From: Linyphia triangularis
Lineage: Eukaryota; Arthropoda; Arachnida; Araneae; Linyphiidae
Length of the DNA: 64,000 nucleotides
NCBI GenBank assembly: GCA_963978545.1
Contig: OZ021732.1
Coordinates: 24,810,688 to 24,874,687, forward strand
Reading direction: 5' to 3'
Position 1 is the stretch's first letter. The number at the start of each line of letters is the position of its first letter. The translations under genes and the position numbers were made by a program. The notes below the pieces were generated by a model, which searched no databases, was not told where the DNA came from, and saw only the letters and a list, made by a program, of their open reading frames with translations. Of the stretch, positions 57,499-64,000 are shown in pieces.

Positions 57499-57879
57499 AT
57501 GGAAGTTTGTCCGTATCTGAAAGTGATGACAGCGAAAACGAAGTGATTAAGGATAAAATTACATAGGAGAAATTAGTTGGAAGTATTAGACACTGCAATT
57601 ATAGGATTAGAACAAAGACAATTTCAGAATCGGAAATAATGGGGATTCAAGGAGAAGAGTTACGCCAAATATATTACTATTAAAACAACATTCAAACAAA
57701 TGTTTTTCAAAACCACATCAAGTTATATACGGATTTTTCTTAGTTTCTTTCATTTATATGTTTCATTTCATTAATTTTGTGCATGAACAATGATATGTTC
57801 TAAAATCCGGAATTTTCCAAAATCCGGAATCGCAGAAGTCTCAGCGATTCCGGATATTAGATACTCTACTGTATTATAT

Positions 57880-58080
57880 CGACGAAAATTATCATCACAC
57901 ATCAATGTAAATCTCGGAGATAGCGATCGCCATAAAGACGCAAATATCGCCAATAGTGGCCATTAGATAATCGTAATTCTCAGTAAAATATCCATCATAT
58001 CACCGTTAATAATGAAGATAAATCATTAGAAGCACGAACCGGTGTGATCGCCTCATTTATGATCGAAATTTCCGGTCAAA
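57880..58080. repeat. Patch of the ATCGGCGCAAATC degenerate repeat
   Basis: Words such as CATCAATGTAAATCTCGGAG, CGCCATAAAGACGCAAATAT and CCATCATATCACCG echo the array at 29150-29600. Just before it (57800-57860) TCCGGAATTTTCCAAAATCC resembles 29770-29800, so a longer composite is shared by both places. Confidence 0.5.
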
Positions 58081-58628
58081 AAGCCTGAAATTCACGGAAT
58101 TGTACCGTATCTGAAATAAAAGAGAAAATTTTATTATGAAAGAGAAAAGTACTCTATTCACGAGAAAAATTGCAGTAAAACGATAATTTTCTTTGAAATT
58201 TGTAAAAAAAAAACAAAAAAAAAAACAACAACACGGTAATCGAAGGAAGAATCACATCCCTGGAAATAGCTAATACACGGTACGAGACAATGACAAAACA
58301 ACTGCCGATTAATCGTCACAGAAATGCTGGCGCTTTCAGCCAACAGACGCAAACACCAAATTTCTTCTTCAAAAAAAGAAAAAAAAAAAAAAAGAAAAAA
58401 AAAATGGAGCACAGGGCTGCCACTGACTGTAAGCTTTGAAAATAGTTGCTTTAGTAGCCTCAGATGTTAAAAATAGTAGCCAAAATAGTAGCCTCACTTT
58501 TCATAACTTTTAATAAGATCGGAATAAAACAGTAGATTTACATAAAACAAGAAAACCCAGAAACACTCTTCTTTCGATTCAAAATAGTGTCGAAAACATT
58601 ACAACCCATACGGTTCCCAGACAGAACC

Positions 58629-58664
<36 letters not shown>

Positions 58665-59870
58665 AACGGTAAAAATCGATTGGCAAAACAAGAATTTTTT
58701 TTTTTTAACTTCCAAAGTCAAACAACTTTTTTTTTAGAAAAACAAGTATCATGTTTAAACAATTATACTAAATATTGAAAATGACAATCAAATTTCATTA
58801 AGGGCAGTTTTTAAATTTTTAACAGAATGGTTACAGAATTTAAGAAACAAAATTTCCTGATATCCAGAAAATTCCTTAATGTGCATCGCTCTCGATGTTA
58901 TCATTTAAAAAAAATAATAATAATAATGGCCAATTTAAAAATATATACATTTGACTATTTAGAATTACATTAACTAGTATTGTTTTAGGCTAAGTATAAT
59001 TGCAAGAAAATATAAGTTTAGGCTAAAAATCAAAATAAACGTCTTTAGAGCATGAAAAAGAATGGAAAACATTAATAAAAAAATACAAAATTCACATAAA
59101 CCAATTTACAAACTACACCCATGCTTGCTAACTTCAAGGAAAAGCAAAACTAGTACTTTTCTTTTTAATTAAAAAAAGAATAAAATGTTATTTTCTTTAA
59201 TATATGTCGCAGGCATGAGCATGAAACTTATATAATCAGCATTTTGCTATTCAGTCACAAATTTCACTAGGTACATATATTTCATAAAAAATTATGTGTT
59301 TTGGATTTTGAAGTTGAGGAAAGATAAATAACACATAATGCATGAAAGAAAGTCTTGAAATTAACAGCTTCTTATAAAAATTACTCATAGATATATAAAA
59401 ATAAAATTTTATACAACAAAAATACTATCTTAAACCATAAAAGTACATATTAAATGAGGCAAAAAATCGTTTTCATAAAACATGACAAGCACAGAATTCG
59501 GCAGGAGGGAAAATGCAAGGATTTTTTAAAATATTCAATAACCCTTTGCCTGAATGTATGCAGTAGAGCATTCAGATTTTTTTTTTTTTTGGAGGGGGAG
59601 GAGGATACTTCAATTCTTTGTTTGATTTATATTAAACATATAAACCAAAAACACATATCATTTTCACTGCGTTAGATATATTGTCAAAATTAAAGTACAA
59701 AATTAAAGTACAAATAAAAAAAAAAAAAAAAAAAAAATCAAGTACACTGTCTAACCCATTTTGCTTATGAATACCTATAGATTTGTTGCACATCTGTAAT
59801 AACACAGTGCTGTAAAGGGTTAATAAAAACTAAAAAAATGTGATGGAATCAATTTGAAATATTAAGGAAT

Positions 59871-60226
59871 TTAGGGTTCCAATATATTCTATTGACAAAA
59901 AACGCAAGACAAGAAGAAAAATTATCATATCTGTAAAGGATGCAGTCAGATTTAAATTGGAGGAATTTTTGAAACAATAAATCTACTGGTGGTCGTGCTT
60001 CTAAATAATAGGATTACTAAAAATCTAACAGAAATAATACGTAAATAATTAGGGTTCTAATATATAAAGTTGACAAAAAACGCAAGGCAAGTAGAAAAAT
60101 AATCATGTCTGTAAAGGATGCAGACAGATTGAAGTTTGGAGATTCTTTTAACAATAAGACGCCGGCGGACGCGAAGTTATAGGATAACCAAAATCTAACA
60201 GAAATAATGTGTAAATAATTGTTCTA
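59871..60226 (+). repeat. Diverged tandem duplication, period 180 bp
   Basis: AGGGTTCCAATATATTCTAT, CTGTAAAGGATGCAG and AATCTAACAGAAATAATA at 59871-60050 recur in order at 60051-60226 with scattered substitutions. Internal to the 2.8 kb element. Confidence 0.85.
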
Positions 60227-60624
60227 AGCATAACAATGATTTCAGAAAGTTTAAAAAAAAACAAACACGGAACTAGTTGTGGGCCGAGGAGGGAAGATAG
60301 GTCGGTTTGATTTAGCTGCTGAGAGTAGAAAAAGTTCGGAAACTTCGTACACCCAAATCGACCAACTATAAAAACTACATATACATCGTGTGACGCGAGT
60401 CGGGATAGATGTCCGCACCCTATTTCGAGGTACGCGAGAAGGGAAACTCGAAAATTTCAAAATTCCCTGATTAAAGAGTAATTTTACGAAATTTTTTGAC
60501 ATTTCCCTGAATTCCCGGTTCTGTCGCCTCCCTGTTTAAGGTACATTCAAAGTAATTAAATAAATTGCTTAAAAATTTAAATTATTTTATTTACAAATTT
60601 AGCATCATTGAAATTCTAATCATT

Positions 60625-60760
60625 CTATATCGATTGACCTACACGGCGAAATCGTTCATCACACCGACACAAATCTCCGACATAACGTCTAATAACATAA
60701 ATACTGTTCATACTGATGACACTTTCTTCCAAAGTTCAAGGCAAATTCCACAAATTCATT
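60625..60760. repeat. Patch of the ATCGGCGCAAATC degenerate repeat
   Basis: ATCGATTGACC, CACCGACACAAATCTCCGAC and ATAACGTCTAATAACATAAA resemble units of the 29150-29600 array. Confidence 0.4.
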
Positions 60761-61314
60761 TTTGTTTAGAGTAAATAAAGCGAAATAATTTGATATTTGG
60801 GAATATAATTGTGTATGCTGTTGCCTTGCACGGGGAAAGATAAAACATTGGAACCCAACAGGTAGGTGAAAATGACCGCGATTGCCGTCAAAAACAACAA
60901 TCTTGCGTGAGGTTACTACTATTGTCGGACTAACAAAGTGACCACTCTACCCGCGAAAAATGTTCGGTAGTGTTCACTATCCCGCACCCTTAAAAAAAAA
61001 AATCACCATTTTGAGTTAGTACCTTAGTGCGGATTTTTTTTCGTCCTACTATCGGACGGTATCCAATTTCTAAAAAAATAGTCGCCTGAGCCTAAAAATA
61101 GTTGAAGGTTTTGTTCAAAATAGTCGTTTTGGGCCCTTTTTTCATTGAAATAGTTACCATAGTCGCCTGGCCACTAAAATAGTCGCTTTAGTAGCCTTTT
61201 TAGTCGCATGTGGCAGCCCTGGGAACAGCTTTGGCGCAAAAATCGAAAAAAAGGCTGTTTTTTTATCAGGTTGTATAAGAATTTTAAATTGGCGCAGTTT
61301 GGCGCAAGCGTGCC

Positions 61315-61470
61315 ATCCTTGCAATATTGACGAAAACCTTGATGACCGTCCCAAGGCCACCCCTAACCTGTATATCAATTTTGATCATCGTCAGTCATTA
61401 CGTTCGAGAGTTATGCTGACCACGCACGCACTGACAGACATTTTTTCTAGTACACTATTTTGAATTTTGA
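61315..61470 (+). repeat. Dispersed repeat family C, copy 4 (3' half)
   Basis: TTGACGAAAACCTTGATGAC, CCAAGGCCACCCCTAACCTG, GAGAGTTATGCTGACCACG and ATTTTTTCTAGTACACT correspond in order to 16800-16920 and, reversed, to 37110-37220. Confidence 0.7.
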
Positions 61471-62036
61471 AGTCAAGCTGCAGTAGCACTATGGAGAAAT
61501 GCAAAAAAAATTCAAAAATTAGTTTTTGATCGAAAACAATACTTTCAGTACCAATTGAAAGTAAAAATATATTTCAATGTTTATGGAAGTTTGTTTAATA
61601 TTTATTTTTGGCAGCATAAGTTTTTAAACATTTCGAGGGGTTCTCCACTTGTCCTATCTTGTGTGCTTGTTTGTTTCGAAAATATTGATTTCATGTATTG
61701 TATAACTATATCTAATTCTTTCAATTTCGATGTTTTTAAGAGCATTTTCCAGCTTTTTTATTTCTTGTAGAAAAGAAGTCTTAAGAAATTTACCTTATCC
61801 TATAGGTTTAAAAACTTTTGATTCTTAAATAATATGAGCTTTTTTCGATAAGAAAAACTTTTTTCTTTTTATTCTCCCCCCCCCCCCCTTTTTTTTTTTT
61901 TTTAATTGTTACAAAACCTTTATCATTTTTAATGAATCAGCGTATCTATTATGTAAGCAAGATTGAAAAGGACACCATATTGTTTGGTAATAATTTATTC
62001 ACAAGACATGTACAAAACAAATTGGGATGGCAACAT

Positions 62037-62565
62037 TTATAGGAAAACCCACCACAGAATAAATATTAAAACCACTACTAGGAAGGAACATACTGCCTCT
62101 AATGCGTATGTATTTTGGCTGTCCTTCTTGAATCTAGTCAGCAGTGTATTCTGAAAAAGAAAAGACAAATGTTAGATACATGAAATAACCTTATTTAAAA
62201 TAAAGTAGACAGAAATGATATAGATGGAACCATTGCCAATTGTGTAAACCGTTTTTTAAAGACGGTTTTACCAATTTTTCAAAGACCAGATTTGTGCATA
62301 TATGTTTGATCATTAAATTAAGAATACTATCTTAAACTTTGAAACGCAAATTCTCCTTTAGTATTGTCTGTGTGACGATTGAAAGTTTAGGTACCTCATC
62401 GAATATCATTGTGAAAATATTATATAACGTAAGAGAAATGCTAATAGATATGAATATATTGGTCAGCCGGGGGAAAAATGACCGAAACTGTTCGAAAATC
62501 GACTTTAAATGAGTTGAACTAGATCCGATAGCCAAATGTGTCAGAATATGCCAAATAATGAGCAT
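62037..62565 (-). CDS. Putative small membrane protein, last two exons
   Basis: The terminal exon 62037-62150 follows a strong TTTTTCAG acceptor. It encodes NTLLTRFKKDSQNTYALEAV followed by a hydrophobic span (CSFLVVVLIFILWWVFL) and TAA. An AATAAA lies 38-43 bp beyond the stop (61994-61999). The preceding exon (62395 to at most 62565) ends at a GT donor in matching phase 0 and contains another hydrophobic stretch (IFISISISLTLYNIF). If the ATG at 62565 is the start, the protein is 94 residues with a tail anchor; an upstream TGA bars extension in that frame, though an internal acceptor is possible. Family not recognised. Confidence 0.4.
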
Positions 62566-62736
62566 TCTTTTTCATCTGGTAACCCACCTCTCTTTAATTT
62601 CCAATTAAGAATGGAGTAGACGATATAAATATTACGCCAATGATAATTATTTTTGTGTAAGTGTTTGTGGAAGGATACAGGCGATTTAATTTCTCTTGTG
62701 CCAAAAACTTGTATCTTTTAAAAGTGAGCCAATTTG

Positions 62737-62776
62737 GCGATACATATTACGTCACTGAAGACGTAATATGTATCGC
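62737..62776. repeat. Perfect hairpin, 17-bp arms, 6-nt loop
   Basis: GCGATACATATTACGTC (62737-62753), loop ACTGAA, then the exact reverse complement at 62760-62776. The stem can extend outward by ATTT/AAAT past one bulged G. Confidence 0.9.
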
Positions 62777-63251
62777 AAATAAAAACTTTCAATTCATCAT
62801 AACATAACGAATCGAAATATTGGCCGCAAATAGCAACAACAATGTACCTTATTTCAAGATTATTTCAACTACAATTCAAAGTTGTAAATTAAATTAATAT
62901 TAATCCCTGGAGACCCAAGGCTATTTGAATACAGGTTGGTTCGTATTTAACGTTAAAAAAAAATTGCCAGGAAAATCTGGATGATGCCATGCAGTGATTG
63001 TCCTGGGAGGGTTAAAGATGAGACAATTTTATCTTTTAACCACCCTGTGTTTCCAATGTTTGGGACAATAGCTCCCGCCAGATAATCTGGTAGGTGGCGG
63101 TCGTTATAAAAACGAAACTCGTTGTTTAGAATAGAGGTGTTAAATGCAGGAAATTGTCATCCAGAAACGTTACAAAACAGGAAATGAGGATGTTTTCTCT
63201 CCTGGAAATCCCTATGGAAAATCGGGCTAGTCTCATCTCCTTGGCAACAGA

Positions 63252-63396
63252 CCTAGACCGCGAGGTCGTGGGTTCGAGTCCCGTGTTAGGCATGGGTTTT
63301 TGTAAATGTATGTTGGCTTGTCTAATGACGAATGTTTCGGCGCATTATAGCCTCGTGTTGCTGACGGCGCCAGATAATCTGAATACAACCAACCAA
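63252..63396 (+). repeat. tRNA-derived SINE family A, copy 4 (5'-truncated)
   Basis: It starts inside the tRNA-like head (CCTAGACCGCGAGG), keeps box B GGGTTCGAGTCCCG and the whole body and tail. A 13-bp duplication CCTTGGCAACAGA lies at 63239-63251 and 63397-63409. Truncation at the 5' end with an intact duplication shows incomplete reverse transcription rather than later loss. Confidence 0.9.
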
Positions 63397-63409
63397 CCTT
63401 GGCAACAGA

Positions 63410-64000
63410 TAATGCTAGATATCGTGGCGAGAGCCATTCTTGTGATAGATAGACAGTACCGAAAGTTTTTGTGTGAGGGTGTGTATTGAAAATTAAGGGA
63501 AAATTTCTAATCTACTTTTGGATACAGAATACATAAAAAGAAATATATAAATATAAAAACGATTTCTTTGATTGCATGACTTAATTAAAACCCATGAATT
63601 TATTTTCCATGTGATTACGATTTCTTGTTCTCTACTGAAAATGTTTAAAGTTTGCTTGACTTGACCAACTCTCATATGAGAAGAAATAACACAGGTTACG
63701 AACTTAGAAGGCTGTGAGTTAAGAATATAGAGAATAAGACAGCAAATGAATGTCGCAATTGTCCCCCCCCTCTCCAATTGCCACTACTGGGCAAAAATAA
63801 GAAAACGCTATTATTTTGACACTCCCCATGGTTTTAGTACTTTTTGATACCAAATCATCTCACCCTGTTCATTTTTTTTGTTTTTGTTTTTTGTCTCGGA
63901 TGTGGTCTAATTTAAATTTGTTCCATCCAAAGTTGAAGGGGGTCGCCCTCTCACTTCTCTCATGTCTTATAAAAACACAAATTAGAAGCGTATGTTCAAG
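63410..64000. other. No gene seen
   Basis: The open stretch 63493-63777 (minus) lacks splice signals or recognisable motifs. Nothing else supported. Confidence 0.4.

Larger units (their letters stand above)
58412..61221. mobile_element. 2.8 kb element with CAGGGCTGCCAC inverted ends
   Basis: The left end is CAGGGCTGCCACTGACTG and the right end, reversed, CAGGGCTGCCACATGCGACT. Subterminal words TAGTTGCTTTAGTAGCC (left) and GTCGCTTTAGTAGCC (right) are in the opposite sense to the ends. The flanks GGAGCA (58406-58411) and GGAACA (61222-61227) give a 6-bp duplication with one mismatch. The interior is AT-rich, without a transposase. Confidence 0.6.

Noticed and set aside
53865..63396. tRNA genes at the box A/B matches
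   Set aside because: The matches are followed by a shared non-tRNA body and tail, flanked by target duplications, and repeated four times; they are SINE heads.
63154..63489. 111-codon plus-strand open frame
   Set aside because: It runs through a SINE copy and both target duplications, so it is chance.

Overview
The window is metazoan nuclear DNA. It is AT-rich, has multi-exon genes with GT-AG introns, tRNA-derived SINEs and a dense, layered load of DNA transposons. An arthropod is most likely, perhaps a spider or other chelicerate; that is inference from repeat style, not proof.

Genes. At 5036-5940 (+) is the last exon of an ankyrin-repeat gene with an in-frame TAG. At 9566-11531 (-) is a two-exon palmitoyltransferase orthologous to ZDHHC24, 287 residues, with DQHC in place of DHHC. 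Head-to-head with it, 12179-26840 (+) holds a ten-exon UBAC2 orthologue of 383 residues: a rhomboid-like ER membrane domain plus a C-terminal UBA. All splice phases of both genes agree. At 62037-62565 (-) there may be the last two exons of a small membrane protein.

Transposon stack, 30.8-53.9 kb. A 5'-truncated Helitron (-) is cut in two places. A 7.2 kb P/THAP-type element lies at 32080-39278 (7-bp duplication GCTGAAT) and is itself split by a 4.8 kb hAT element at 33321-38117 (8-bp duplication AAATTGTC). A Ty3/gypsy retrotransposon (+) lies at 41232-53258 (4-bp duplication ATAG). Its 3' LTR is split by a 6.1 kb hAT element at 46932-53022 (8-bp duplication AGTATAAA), which carries an apparently intact three-exon transposase of 799 residues and in turn holds a 482 bp MITE and a Helitron-like end. 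The two LTRs differ by only four substitutions plus one small indel, so the gypsy insertion, and the hAT inside it, are young.

Flanks. 0-7 kb has a non-autonomous hAT (641-1535), a large inverted repeat with a decayed ORF, a LINE 3' end and a Tc1 remnant. UBAC2 introns hold MITEs and SINEs. 53.8-64 kb has four copies of one tRNA-type SINE (three with clear target duplications), a second SINE family, a piggyBac-like MITE, a 2.8 kb element with CAGGGCTGCCAC ends, and hairpins. The boundaries given here come from reading the sequence; no alignment or database search was run.
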